Shown here: piece by piece, positions 42,724 to 52,473 of the stretch | Numbering within the stretch: position 1 is the stretch's first letter | How the letters are laid out: every line of letters starts with the position of its first letter | Assembly (NCBI GenBank): GCA_963749715.1 | Contig: CAVVNR010000011.1 | Span: forward strand, 62,001-126,000 | From: Roseiarcus sp963749715 | Lineage (GTDB): Bacteria; Pseudomonadota; Alphaproteobacteria; Rhizobiales; Beijerinckiaceae | Reading direction: 5' to 3' | Length of the DNA: 64,000 bases | Notes under the pieces: generated by a model | Told to the model about the DNA's origin: nothing | What the model saw: the letters and a program-made list of their open reading frames with translations, nothing else | The model's database searches: none | Translations under genes and position numbers: made by a program

Positions 42724-43826
42724 ATGCTCATCCTCAGCGAGGACCAGAAGCTGCTTATGGCGAGCGCGCGCGGCGCCGTGGCCGAAACGGCGCCGATCGC
42801 CGAGTTTCGCAAGCTCCGCAAGGACCCGAACGGCGTGGGCTTCTCGCCTGCGTTCTGGCGTGCCTGCGCCGAACTCGGCTGGACCGGCGTGCTCGTGCCG
42901 GAAGCGTTCGGCGGCCTCGAGTTCGGCGTCATCGGCGCCGGACTGATCGCGCGCGAGATGGCGCGTGACCTCGCGCCCTCGCCCTTCCTGTCGACGTCGG
43001 TCTTGTCCGCGAGCGCGCTCGCCCGCGCCGGCTCAGGCGCCCAGAAGGCGGAGTGGCTGCCGAGAATCGCGCGCGGCGAGGCGATCGTCGCCTTCGCGCT
43101 CGATGAGGGCGCGCGGCCCCGCGCGATCACGACAAAGGCGACGCGCGAGGGCTCGGGCTGGCGGCTTGACGGCGAAAAGCGCTTCGTGCTCGACGGGCAT
43201 GTCGCGGAGGCGATGCTGATTGCCGCGGAGGCCGAGGGCGAGACGGCGCTCTTTCTCTCCGGACCGACGCGCCGGGCCTCTCCCGCGACGCCCGCACGCT
43301 GGTCGACGGCCGGCGCGTCGCGAGCATCACGCTCGACCGCGTTGCGCTCGACCCGGGCGCGCGCCTCGAAGGCGGCGCCGTGACGATCGAGGAGGTTCTC
43401 GACATCGGCCGGGCGGTCGTCGCCGCTGCGCTGTGCGGCGTCGCCGAGGAAGCATTCGCGCGCACCGTGCGGTATCTCAAGGAGCGGCGACAGTTCGACC
43501 GCCGGATCGGCAGCTTTCAGGCGCTTCAGCATCGCGCCGCGCGCATGCATGTCGATATCGAGAACGCCTGGTCGGCGACGCTCAAGGCGATGCAGTCGAT
43601 CGAGACGCGCGCCAATTCGGCAGCGCTCGACGTCGCCATCGCCAAGGCCAAGGCGAGCGAGACGGCATGCGCGGCGACCGCGGAGTGTCTGCAAATGCAT
43701 GGCGGCATCGGCATGACCGACGAATTCGACATCGGCCTTTTCCTGAAGCGCGCGCGCGTCGATTCGGTGCTGTTCGGCGACGCCGCGTTTCACGCCGACC
43801 GCGTCGCCACGATGCTGGGCTATTGA
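42724..43826 (+). pseudogene. Second acyl-CoA dehydrogenase, frameshifted
   Basis: The first part (42724-about 43258) encodes an ACAD N-terminal half (LSEDQKLLMASARGAVAE; ELGWTGVLVPEAFGGLEFGV; GSGWRLDGEKRFVLDGHVAE). At about 43258 the frame changes: the expected continuation GLSRDARTLVDGRRVASITL-DRVALDPG runs in another frame to the C-terminal domain (VRYLKERRQFDRRIGSFQALQHRAA; ECLQMHGGIGMTDEF) ending at 43826. One missing or two extra bases in CTCTTTCTCTCCGG would account for it. As given, the first frame stops at 43383, overlapping a GTG (GTGA) from which a 148-residue C-terminal domain could be made. Probably the partner of the preceding ACAD. Confidence 0.85.
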
Positions 43827-43848
43827 TGGGGCGACGCGAGGGCGCGGC

Positions 43849-45036
43849 TCACGCCGCCTCGATCGCCATAGCCGTCGCTTCGCCGCCGCCGATGCAGAGC
43901 GACGCGATTCCGCGCTTCAAGCCGCGCGCGCGCAGCGCGGCGATCAGCGTCACCAGAATGCGCGCGCCCGAGGCGCCGATCGGATGGCCGAGCGCGCAGG
44001 CGCCGCCGTTGACGTTGACCTTGTCGTGCGGCAGCCCAAGGTCGCGCATCGCCGCCATCGCGACGACGGCGAAGGCTTCATTGATCTCGTAGAGGTCGAC
44101 CGAATCCTTGCTCCAGCCGCTCCTGTCGAGAAGCTTGGCGAGCGCGCCGATTGGCGCGGTCGGAAATTTGCTCGGCTCGGCGGCGTAGGTCGAATGCGCG
44201 ATGATCCGCGCCAGCGGCGCCGCGCCGCGCTTCTCGGCCTCACTTTCCCTCATCAGCACGAGCGCCGCGGCGCCGTCGGAGATCGAGCTCGAATTGGCCG
44301 CGGTCACCGTGCCGCCGTCGCGGAAGGCGGGTTTCAGCGTCGGGATCTTGTCGGGCTTCGCCTTGGGCGGCTGCTCGTCGGTGGAGACGATCGTCTCAGA
44401 CTTGCCCGCCTTCACGCTGACGGGGGCGATCTCCCAGGCGAAGTCGCCGTCATGAATCGCGCGGTTGGCGCGCTCGAGCGAGGCGAGCGCATAAGCGTCC
44501 TGCGCCTGGCGCGTGAACTGATAGCTTTCCGCGCAATCCTCGGCGAACGTCCCCATCAGGCGGCCCTTGTCGTAGGCGTCCTCGAGCCCGTCGAGGAACA
44601 TGTGATCGATCGTGCGGCCATGACCCATGCGGTAGCCGGTGCGGGCGCGGTCGAGCAGATAGGGGGCGTTGCTCATGCTCTCCATGCCGCCGGCGACGAC
44701 GACATCCGCCGAGCCCGCGCGCAGGAGATCATGGGCGACCATCGCCGCCTTCATGCCCGAGCCGCACATCTTGTTGACCGTCGTTGCGCCGGCCGCGAGC
44801 GGCAGTCCGGCTCCGATCGCCGCCTGACGCGCCGGCGCCTGGCCCTGGCCCGCCGGCAATACGCACCCCATGAGGATTTCGTCGACGCTGTCGGCTGCGA
44901 TCCCGGCCCGCTCGACCGCGACGAGAATCGCGCGCGCGCCGAGCGCGGGCGCGGTCACCTCCTTGAGATCCCCGAGGAAGCCGCCGATCGGGGTGCGGGC
45001 CGCGCCGACGATGACGACGGCGTCTGTGGCGCTCAT
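43849..45036 (-). CDS. Acetyl-CoA acetyltransferase (thiolase)
   Basis: 395 residues, typical thiolase length. VNKMCGSGMKAA carries the nucleophilic Cys (about residue 91), NEAFAVVAMAAMRDL with GGACALGHPIGASGAR carries the catalytic His (about 350), and SLCIGGGEATAM carries the second Cys (about 381). VVIVGAARTPIGGFLGDL is the canonical start. AAGGATC precedes ATG 45036. Convergent with the ACAD pair, so the three may belong to one beta-oxidation-like pathway even though they are on opposite strands. Degradative and biosynthetic thiolase roles cannot be separated here. Confidence 0.95.
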   Translation of the reverse strand: MSATDAVVIVGAARTPIGGFLGDLKEVTAPALGARAILVAVERAGIAADSVDEILMGCVLPAGQGQAPARQAAIGAGLPLAAGATTVNKMCGSGMKAAMVAHDLLRAGSADVVVAGGMESMSNAPYLLDRARTGYRMGHGRTIDHMFLDGLEDAYDKGRLMGTFAEDCAESYQFTRQAQDAYALASLERANRAIHDGDFAWEIAPVSVKAGKSETIVSTDEQPPKAKPDKIPTLKPAFRDGGTVTAANSSSISDGAAALVLMRESEAEKRGAAPLARIIAHSTYAAEPSKFPTAPIGALAKLLDRSGWSKDSVDLYEINEAFAVVAMAAMRDLGLPHDKVNVNGGACALGHPIGASGARILVTLIAALRARGLKRGIASLCIGGGEATAMAIEAA

Positions 45037-45107
45037 GGCCGTTGATCCTTCCTGGTTTGCCGCCGCACTATCGCGCCTGAACGCAGGCCGTGTAAACTCG
45101 CCTGGCC

Positions 45108-45938
45108 ATGACCTTTTCCACCGAAGAGATTGAGCGCTACGCGCGTCAGATCGTTCTGCGGGGCGTGGGCGGTCCGGGGCAGAACAAGCTCAAAGCCGCC
45201 CGCGTCCTCGTCGTCGGCGCGGGCGGCTTGGGGTCGCCGGCGCTGCAATATCTGGCCGGAGCCGGGATCGGGACGCTCGGGATCGTCGACGACGACGAGG
45301 TCGCGCTCTCCAACCTGCATCGCCAGATCATCCACGGAACGAATGACATCGGGCGGCCCAAGACGGAGAGCGCCGCCGCGGCGATTGAGCGGATCAATCC
45401 GCATGTCGCCGTCGAGCCGATCGCCGTGAGGTTGGAGGCTTCGAACGTCCGCGCAATCGTCGCGCGCTTCGATATCGCGCTCGACGGCTCGGATAATTTC
45501 GCCACCCGCTATGCGCTCTCCGACGCCTGCTTCCATGAGCGCCGTCCGCTCGTCTCGGCCGCGCTCGGCGAGTATGACGGCACGCTGACGACGCTCAAGC
45601 CTTACGAGAATGGCGCCGATGGCAAGCCGAACCCGACCTATCGCTGCCTCTTCCCCGACCCGCCAGAACCGGGGACGATCCCGACCTGCGCCGAGGCGGG
45701 GGTCTTGGGCGCGCTCGGCGGCGTGCTCGGCTCGCTGATGGCGCTCGAGACGATCCGCGCCATCGTCGGCGGCTTCGGCGACGGCGACGAGGGTCTGGTC
45801 GGGCGCCTCCTGATGATCAACTCCCGCGCCATGCGGTTTGAGACGCTGCGCTATGCCTGGGACCCGGACAACCCGCTCAGTGGGAGCCGCCGGGCGGCGA
45901 CAGAGGCTCTCGCGGCGGCGATGCTCAAAGAACGCTGA
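45108..45938 (+). CDS. moeB: MoeB/ThiF/HesA-family adenylyltransferase
   Basis: 276 residues; E1-like enzyme that adenylates the C-terminal Gly of a sulfur carrier (MoaD or ThiS). RYARQIVLRGVGGPGQNKLKAA opens the fold; VLVVGAGGLGSPALQYL is the ATP-binding glycine loop, LSNLHRQIIH the R-Q motif and ALDGSDNFATRYALSDAC the adenylation loop. IPTCAEAGVLGALGGVLGS is the conserved Cys loop. Only one half of the usual pair of CxxC zinc sites is visible (YRCLFPD), so the zinc site may be degenerate. MoeB and ThiF cannot be separated with certainty; a molybdenum link is suggested only by the mod-mos genes 8 kb away. Confidence 0.85.
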   Translation: MTFSTEEIERYARQIVLRGVGGPGQNKLKAARVLVVGAGGLGSPALQYLAGAGIGTLGIVDDDEVALSNLHRQIIHGTNDIGRPKTESAAAAIERINPHVAVEPIAVRLEASNVRAIVARFDIALDGSDNFATRYALSDACFHERRPLVSAALGEYDGTLTTLKPYENGADGKPNPTYRCLFPDPPEPGTIPTCAEAGVLGALGGVLGSLMALETIRAIVGGFGDGDEGLVGRLLMINSRAMRFETLRYAWDPDNPLSGSRRAATEALAAAMLKER

Positions 45939-45972
45939 ATTTCCGGCCAACCGCGATCCGGCGAAAGCCAGT

Positions 45973-46212
45973 TCACCGGTCAGCACTGACGAAGTCGACG
46001 CAGTTGCGGCGGCCCAAATCGAGGCAGCGCTGAAATCTCCGACTGTGATCCAGAGACACGAAAACCCAGTAGGCGAGGGCCAACAGCGCCAATGCAGCAA
46101 TCAGCGCGACCGTATTGGCCCTGCTCCGGCGTTCGGGAAACTCGTCATCTTCCTCGCGCGTCAACCCGCGCATGGGATGACGCTTGGTTTCGTCTGGCCG
46201 GCCTCGTGCCAT
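45973..46212 (-). CDS. Small single-span membrane protein
   Basis: 79 residues: a charged N-terminus (MARGRPDETKRHPMRGLTRE), one helix (ANTVALIAALALLALAYWVF), then SLDHSRRFQRCLDLGRRNCV with two cysteines. I know similar unannotated alphaproteobacterial proteins ending in a Cys-x(7)-Cys segment after one helix. Topology would place the cysteines in the periplasm. The ribosome-binding site is weak and function is unknown. Confidence 0.6.
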   Translation of the reverse strand: MARGRPDETKRHPMRGLTREEDDEFPERRSRANTVALIAALALLALAYWVFVSLDHSRRFQRCLDLGRRNCVDFVSADR

Positions 46213-46458
46213 CGATCGAGCGCCCAGAAAAGAATTGCGCGGACAAAGCGCTAACTTGTTGCAGCGCTAGCAAATTCACGCGTCCAAAACCAGCGCAAAG
46301 CGTTCGACGCGCATCAGGCGCGCGGGCAGCGCGCCCGGGCCCGCCTTGGCGCGCGAGGCGGCAAACGCCGCCGCTCCGCCCGTCTTGTCGCGACTCGAAG
46401 ATCAAGGGGCGCGAGATCCCCGCCGCATTGCGCGCGCGGACCTTGTGATGACCCGGAT

Positions 46459-47244
46459 TCAGACGTCGTCGAAGCCGCCGCCGCTGTCGTCGAAGGACGA
46501 GCCGTCCGAATTGTCGAAGCTCGAAGTCGTCCAATTGGTCGAAATTGGCGTCTTGGACGCCCGGCGCGCCCGGGTCAAAGCCCTGCAAGTCAGCGTTGCC
46601 GGCGCCGCCTTTCGCGTCGTCGTAGTAGTTGTTGATCTCCGTGACCCCCGTCGGATTGCCGGACAGTCCCGCGCCGCCCAGGCCGGCGCCGCCGAACAGG
46701 CCCCCGCCCGCGTGGCCGCCGAACAGGCCGCCAAGAAGATTGCCGAGCGCAACGCCGCCGGCGACGCCCGCCGCGGTCGAGGCGGCGTTCTGGAGGAAGC
46801 CCCCGCCTTGAGGCTGCGACGGGCGCCCCACGGGCCGGGCTGCGGAGCATAGGCCTGCGGCTGAGGCTGAGCGTAGCCCTGCGGCGGCGGAGGCGCCCCT
46901 GGAGCGCGCGGATAGGCCTGCGGGTCAACGCTCGGCCGAGGAGAAGCCGCTGGCGCGCCGCCGCCGAATATCGTCTTGCCGAGGTTGCCGAGAAAACTTC
47001 CCTGTTCCTGACCCTGCTCGGCGCCTTGGCGCGCCGCCGCCTCAAGCTCGGCGATTCGATTTGCCGCAGCCTCGAGAGCGCGCTGCTGAACGAGCGCGGT
47101 CTGGGCCAGGACGTAGGGCGAGAACGGGACGGCGCGGACCGCATCGTTGATGAAGGCTTCGGCCTCGGCGTCGCGCGGCGTCGCGCCGGCGGCATTGACG
47201 CGCTGGAAAAGACCGGCGAGCATCTGGCGTTCTTCGGGGGTCAT
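46459..47244 (-). pseudogene. DUF2076 family protein with two compensating frameshifts
   Basis: Begins MTPEERQMLAGLFQRVNAAG (ATG 47244, GGGAG site upstream), then RDAEAEAFINDAVRAVPFSP and a coiled segment, all typical of the periplasmic DUF2076 family. After QPQPQAYAPQPGPWG the frame leaves the family sequence; reading one more C in the run at 46826-46829 restores GRPSQPQGGGFLQNAASTAA, the Gly-rich LLGGLFGGHAGGGLFGGAGL and EINNYYDD. A second shift at about 46524 (one extra base) returns to the original frame, giving the acidic end SSFDNSDGSSFDDSGGGFDD. The two cancel, so total length (262 codons) is right. In the given sequence about 100 residues are replaced by an Arg/Thr-rich tract. Confidence 0.82.
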
Positions 47245-47472
47245 GTCGATCTCCCTGCGGGCGGATCGCCCGCGCCCGGCATATAGCGACGCTCGCGGGC
47301 AATCCAAGACTAAGGCGAGGGTATTTCGCTCCGCAACGCATTCGCCGGCGGAGCGCCCGGCGATGGGCGCTACATCGCGGGTCTGCTGGCGCGACGGCGG
47401 CCGATCCGGTAGCTTGCCGCGCTTCGGCGACGGCCGCCGCTGCTTTCCTGCCCGAAACTCGAGGTCAAGCCC

Positions 47473-48099
47473 ATGGCGCAACGTCTTCGCATTCTTCTTG
47501 TCGGCGCGAGCGGCGTTCTGGGCAAGGCCGTTGCGTCCGAACTTTCGCCTCGCCATGACATCCTCTCCGCCGGATCGAAGACTGGCGACATCCGCATCGA
47601 CATAGCAGACCCGGCCAGCATCGAGGCGGGCCTCAAGGCGGCCGGGCGGCTGGACGCGGTCGCCTGCGCTGCTGGCTCCGTGAACTGGCCTCCGCTTTCC
47701 ACGATCAAGCCATCGCCGCTCGCGCAATCGCCCTATAGCCTCGGCTTTGAGAACAAGGTGATGGGCCAGGTCAATCTGGCGCTCGCCGCCCGCGACCATC
47801 TCAACGACCGCGGCTCGATCACGCTGATCGCCGGCGTTTTGTCGCAGACCCCGATCGCCTCCGGGTCGTCCGCCAGCATGGTCAACGCGGCGGTCGAGGC
47901 GTTCGCGATGGCGGCGGCGATCGAAATGCCGCGCGGAATTCGCATCAACGCGGTGAGCCCGACGGTGTTCGAGGAATCGATGCCGGATTTCGGGCCGTTC
48001 TTCCGCGGCTTCGATCCCGTGCCGGTCGCCCGCGCGGCGCGCGGGTTCAGCCGCAGCATCGAGGGGCTCGAGACCGGCAAGACCTATCGGGTCTACTGA
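47473..48099 (+). CDS. Short-chain dehydrogenase-like protein lacking the Tyr-Lys catalytic pair
   Basis: 208 residues, shorter than the usual 245-250. RILLVGASGVLGKAVASEL is the N-terminal dinucleotide-binding loop, LDAVACAAGSVNW replaces the NNAG motif, and SITLIAGVLSQTPIASGSSA then SMVNAAVEAFAMAAAIEMPR occupies the position of Ser...Tyr-x3-Lys. The Tyr and Lys are absent (Val-Asn-Ala-Ala / Glu). GIRINAVSPTVFEES is the usual late strand. Comparable SDR-like proteins without the catalytic pair exist in proteobacteria, so this is probably normal for its subfamily. Eight bases before the PAP2 gene. Confidence 0.8.
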   Translation: MAQRLRILLVGASGVLGKAVASELSPRHDILSAGSKTGDIRIDIADPASIEAGLKAAGRLDAVACAAGSVNWPPLSTIKPSPLAQSPYSLGFENKVMGQVNLALAARDHLNDRGSITLIAGVLSQTPIASGSSASMVNAAVEAFAMAAAIEMPRGIRINAVSPTVFEESMPDFGPFFRGFDPVPVARAARGFSRSIEGLETGKTYRVY

Positions 48100-48107
48100 C
48101 GGCAGGG

Positions 48108-48761
48108 ATGAAAGCGCTCATCGTTTATGTCGCGCTGACCGCGCTGACGCTCGGCGTTTTTGCCCTTTGGCCCGAGCTCGATCTCGACGTCGCGCGCCAT
48201 TTCTATCACAGCGGGAGTTTCCTCGGCGGCGACCAGGCTCTGCGCTTCGCCCGCGACTTCTTCCGCGTGACGCCGTTCGTCGTGCTGACCCTCTACGCGG
48301 CGCTGTGGCTCGCCAAGCGTCGCGGGATCAAGCTCCGCTGGGCGCCGAGCGGCCGGGCGGTGATTTTTCTCATCGCCACGATCGCGATCGGCCCCGGCCT
48401 CATCGTCAATCTCGGCCTTAAGGACCACTGGCGCCGCCCCCGCCCTTACCAGACCCAGGACTTCAACGGCCCGAGCCCGTTCAAGCCGTGGTACGAAACC
48501 GACGGCGCGTGCAAGAGGAACTGCTCGTTCGTCTCCGGCGAAGCGGCGACCGGCTTCTGGATGGTCGCGCCGGCAAGCGTTCTGCCGCCGCCCTGGCGCG
48601 CGCCCGCGATCGTCGCCGCTTTCGCTTTCGGGGCCGGCGCGAGCGTGCTCAGGCTCGCCTTCGGCGGCCATTACCTCTCCGACGTCCTGCTCGGCGGCCT
48701 CGTCACGCTGATTGTCGTCGAGGCGCTCCGGCGGCTCATCTGGCCGCGCGGCGGATCGTGA
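48108..48761 (+). CDS. PAP2-family membrane phosphatase
   Basis: 217 residues with five to six hydrophobic helices. PAP2 signatures: LKDHWRRPRPYQT (K-x6-RP, about residue 104), CSFVSGEAATGF (the PSGH position, here S-G-Glu, about 141) and LRLAFGGHYLSDVLLGG (R-x5-H-x3-D, about 180-190; catalytic His and Asp kept). Glu in place of the second-motif His is something I associate with rhizobial lipid A/undecaprenyl-phosphate-type PAP2 enzymes. Likely acts on a lipid phosphate at the periplasmic face. The start is ATG 48108, 8 bases after the SDR-like stop. Confidence 0.87.
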   Translation: MKALIVYVALTALTLGVFALWPELDLDVARHFYHSGSFLGGDQALRFARDFFRVTPFVVLTLYAALWLAKRRGIKLRWAPSGRAVIFLIATIAIGPGLIVNLGLKDHWRRPRPYQTQDFNGPSPFKPWYETDGACKRNCSFVSGEAATGFWMVAPASVLPPPWRAPAIVAAFAFGAGASVLRLAFGGHYLSDVLLGGLVTLIVVEALRRLIWPRGGS

Positions 48762-48842
48762 CGCGCTTTGCGCGTGCGCCGAGCCCGTCTATAAGTCCGG
48801 GCGACGCAAGCGGGACGGCCGGGAAACCGCCCCGCGCCGTCA

Positions 48843-49017
48843 TGGCTGGGCTTGTCCCGGCCATCCACGCGGCTTTGCCCGCTTCGTCCCTGATCGGCTC
48901 GCTTTACCCCCTGCCGAGTCCTGACGGACGGCGCGAGCGCCGAACGGGCGGCTTTTCGCCTGACCTCGGTCGATGACCCGACGGCGTGGATGGCCGGGAG
49001 AAGCCCGGCCATGACGG
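48843..49017. repeat. REP-like inverted element, copy 2
   Basis: Arms GGCTGGGCTTGTCCCGGCC (48845-48862) and TGGCCGGGAGAAGCCCGGCC (about 48990-49010) have the same organisation as 12803-12979. The right arm ends about 40 bases before the argG start, so it may sit in the argG leader. Generates a spurious 'MAGLVPAIHA' frame. Confidence 0.72.
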
Positions 49018-49055
49018 GCGCGGCCTTCGATAGTGCGTTCCCTGCGAGTCCTGCG

Positions 49056-50300
49056 ATGTCCGGCCAAAAGTCCAAGATCAAACGCGTCGTCCTCGCCTAT
49101 TCGGGCGGGCTCGACACTTCGATCATCCTCAAGTGGCTGCAAACCGAATATGGCGCCGAGGTGTTCACCTTCACCGCCGATCTCGGCCAGGGCGAGGAGC
49201 TCGAGCCGGCGCGCCGGAAGGCCGAGCTCATGGGCGTCAAGCCGGAGCACGTCTTCATCGAGGACGTGCGCGAGGAATTCGTTCGCGACTACGTATTCCC
49301 GATGTTCCGCGCCAACGCGCAATACGAAGGGCAATATCTCCTCGGCACCTCGATCGCGCGGCCGCTCATCGCCAAGCGCCTGGTCGAGATCGCCCATGAA
49401 GTGGGCGCCGACGCCATTTCCCACGGCTCAACCGGCAAGGGCAACGACCAGGTGCGTTACGAGCTTTCGGCCTACGCGCTCGACCCCGACATCAAGATCA
49501 TCGCGCCCTGGCGCGAATGGAGCTTCGCCTCGCGCACGGCGCTGCTTGCCTTCGCGGAGCAGCACCAGATCCCGATCGCCAAGGACAAGCGCGGCGAGGC
49601 GCCGTTCTCCGTCGACGCCAACCTCCTGCACGTCTCCTCCGAGGGCAAGGTGCTCGAGGACCCGGCCGAGGAGACGCCCGCTTACGTCTATTCGCGCACC
49701 GTCGATCCCGAGAGGGCGCCGGACAAGCCGACCGTGGTCGAGATCGCATTCGAGAACGGCGATCCGGTCGCGATCGACGGCAAGGCGATGAGCCCGGCAA
49801 CCCTGCTCGCCAAGCTCAACGCGCTCGGCCACGACAACGGCATCGGCCGCCTCGACCTGGTTGAGAACCGCTACGTCGGCATGAAGTCGCGCGGCATGTA
49901 CGAGACGCCCGGCGGCACGATCCTGCTCGCGGCCCACCGCGCCATCGAATCGATCACGCTCGACCGCGGCGCGGCGCACCTCAAGGACGAGCTGATGCCC
50001 AAATACGCCGAGCTCATCTACAACGGCTTCTGGTTTTCGCCCGAGCGCGAGCTTCTGCAAGTGCTCATCGACAAGAGCCAGGAGATGGTCGCGGGCCGGG
50101 TCAGGCTCAAGCTCTACAAGGGCGGCGTCTACGTGATCGGCCGCGACAGCCCATATTCGCTCTACGACCAGGACCTCGTCACCTTCGAGGAAGGCGCCGT
50201 CGCCTACGACCACAACGACGCAAGCGGCTTCATCAAGCTCAACGCCCTGCGCTTGAGGACGCTGGCGAAGCGGCGGAAGAAGGCGGAGGCGAAAGGATAG
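49056..50300 (+). CDS. argG: Argininosuccinate synthase
   Basis: 414 residues; joins citrulline and aspartate using ATP in arginine synthesis. RVVLAYSGGLDTSIILKWL is the PP-loop (SGGxDTS), STGKGNDQVRYEL and GAYVDP-like VENRYVGMKSRGMYETPGG are typical substrate-binding motifs, and DAISHGSTGKGNDQ is near invariant in the family. ATG 49056 (MSGQKSKIKRV) is the best start; the frame is open further upstream through the repeat element. It is followed after 6 bases by a cyclophilin-like gene. Confidence 0.96.
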   Translation: MSGQKSKIKRVVLAYSGGLDTSIILKWLQTEYGAEVFTFTADLGQGEELEPARRKAELMGVKPEHVFIEDVREEFVRDYVFPMFRANAQYEGQYLLGTSIARPLIAKRLVEIAHEVGADAISHGSTGKGNDQVRYELSAYALDPDIKIIAPWREWSFASRTALLAFAEQHQIPIAKDKRGEAPFSVDANLLHVSSEGKVLEDPAEETPAYVYSRTVDPERAPDKPTVVEIAFENGDPVAIDGKAMSPATLLAKLNALGHDNGIGRLDLVENRYVGMKSRGMYETPGGTILLAAHRAIESITLDRGAAHLKDELMPKYAELIYNGFWFSPERELLQVLIDKSQEMVAGRVRLKLYKGGVYVIGRDSPYSLYDQDLVTFEEGAVAYDHNDASGFIKLNALRLRTLAKRRKKAEAKG

Positions 50301-50306
50301 TTCAAC

Positions 50307-50681
50307 ATGCCGCGCATCCGGTTCGAGTTCGGCTCTCTTGCTCTTGACGCCGAATTGCTGGACACGCCGACAGCCAAAGCCATCGCTGCAATATTGCCTT
50401 ATCAGGCGGACGCAATGATCTGGGGCGAGGAAGTTTATTTCGACGCGCCCGTGCAAATCGAACGAGAAGCCGATGCGCGCGCGGTCGTAACGCCGGGAGA
50501 GATCGCCTATTGGCCTGACGGACCCTCAATCGCCATTGGCTTCGGGCGCACGCCAATCAGTCGCGGCGACGAATGCCGGCTCGCGAGTCCTTGCAACGTC
50601 TTCGCGAGAGCGATGTCCGATGTGAAGGCGCTGAGCCAAGTGCGGCCGGGCGCCAAAATCAGGATCAGTTTGATCGCGTGA
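50307..50681 (+). CDS. Cyclophilin-like fold protein (TM1367-type)
   Basis: 124 residues from ATG 50307. IRFEFGSLALDAELLDTPTAKAI, then AMIWGEEVYFDAPV, VVTPGEIAYWPDGPSIAIGFG and RTPISRGDECRLASPCNVFAR match the small beta-barrel family related to cyclophilin (DUF369/Cyclophil_like), which lacks the isomerase active site. Function unknown. Six bases after argG, possibly in the same transcript. Confidence 0.82.
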   Translation: MPRIRFEFGSLALDAELLDTPTAKAIAAILPYQADAMIWGEEVYFDAPVQIEREADARAVVTPGEIAYWPDGPSIAIGFGRTPISRGDECRLASPCNVFARAMSDVKALSQVRPGAKIRISLIA

Positions 50682-50775
50682 CGGGCGGATTCCCGGTTGC
50701 GTTTGAAATGCAGCCGCTAGAGCTTGACTTGTTAAGCTCCTCGCGATGACGGATTCCGTCTGAACGCGGCTTGCT

Positions 50776-51696
<921 letters not shown>

Positions 51697-51813
51697 GCCG
51701 TTCCTCGCCCAGGCGCCTAAATCCCTTGGCGCTGCTCGAGGCACGTTAGTCTCCACGACGGTCGGCTTACAATATCCTGCGGTTCGCCTTGGGCCGCAGA
51801 CACAAAGCCACGG

Positions 51814-52239
51814 TCAGATCGCACTCCCCTCCGCCTTCGCGAGGACGCAGCCTGAAATGAGCCAGTCGCCGTTCGCCTCCCGCCTGAGGCTGTAGAGCGC
51901 GGTCCATACGACGTTGTCGCCGTCGACCAGGGTCGCCTTGAGGCTTGCCTCGTCGCCGAGTTCCGCGAAGTCGCCAAACTCGGCGCTTCGATGCCGGTAA
52001 ACCGGGGCGTAGCGGTCGCGGACCATCGCCATGAAGTGGTCCGCGTCGACGAACATCTCCTTGATCGTCGGGTCCGCGAGCGCATAAGCCGCCTCGGCGT
52101 CGTCTCGCGCGAAGGCGTCGAATTGCTGCTCGATGATGGCGCGCGAACGGGCGGCGGTCAACTCCTGCGCGGACGCGGCCGTGACCCACAGGGCCGCGGC
52201 CACAATCACGGCCTCGATCGTTCTCATCATCGCGCCCAT
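51814..52239 (-). CDS. DUF4864 secreted protein
   Basis: 141 residues from ATG 52239 with AGGAGG 5-6 bases upstream. MMRTIEAVIVAAALWVTAAS-AQ is a Sec signal peptide. ARSRAIIEQQFDAFARDDAE and AYALADPTIKEMFVDADHFM and the later WLISGCVLAKAEG fit DUF4864, an NTF2/SnoaL-like fold of unknown role. Single Cys near the C-terminus. No operon partner. Confidence 0.85.
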   Translation of the reverse strand: MGAMMRTIEAVIVAAALWVTAASAQELTAARSRAIIEQQFDAFARDDAEAAYALADPTIKEMFVDADHFMAMVRDRYAPVYRHRSAEFGDFAELGDEASLKATLVDGDNVVWTALYSLRREANGDWLISGCVLAKAEGSAI

Positions 52240-52473
52240 CGCCGCCTCCTGTTCGATCGCTCCAACCGATTCATACGCGCTTGCCCGACGATAGGTTCAA
52301 CTCGGACGGGAGATGCGGAGGTCGGGCGCCGGAACGGCGCCGCGCCCGCGCGGTCATGCAAGGCGGCAATGTTCGCGTTTTGTTACACAGGCGTCACATT
52401 CGCGCGTCAAAGACCCGCCTGACGGGGGAATGCGTGACGCCCGTCGACAATTCGCTCGTGCGAAGCGGCCCCG

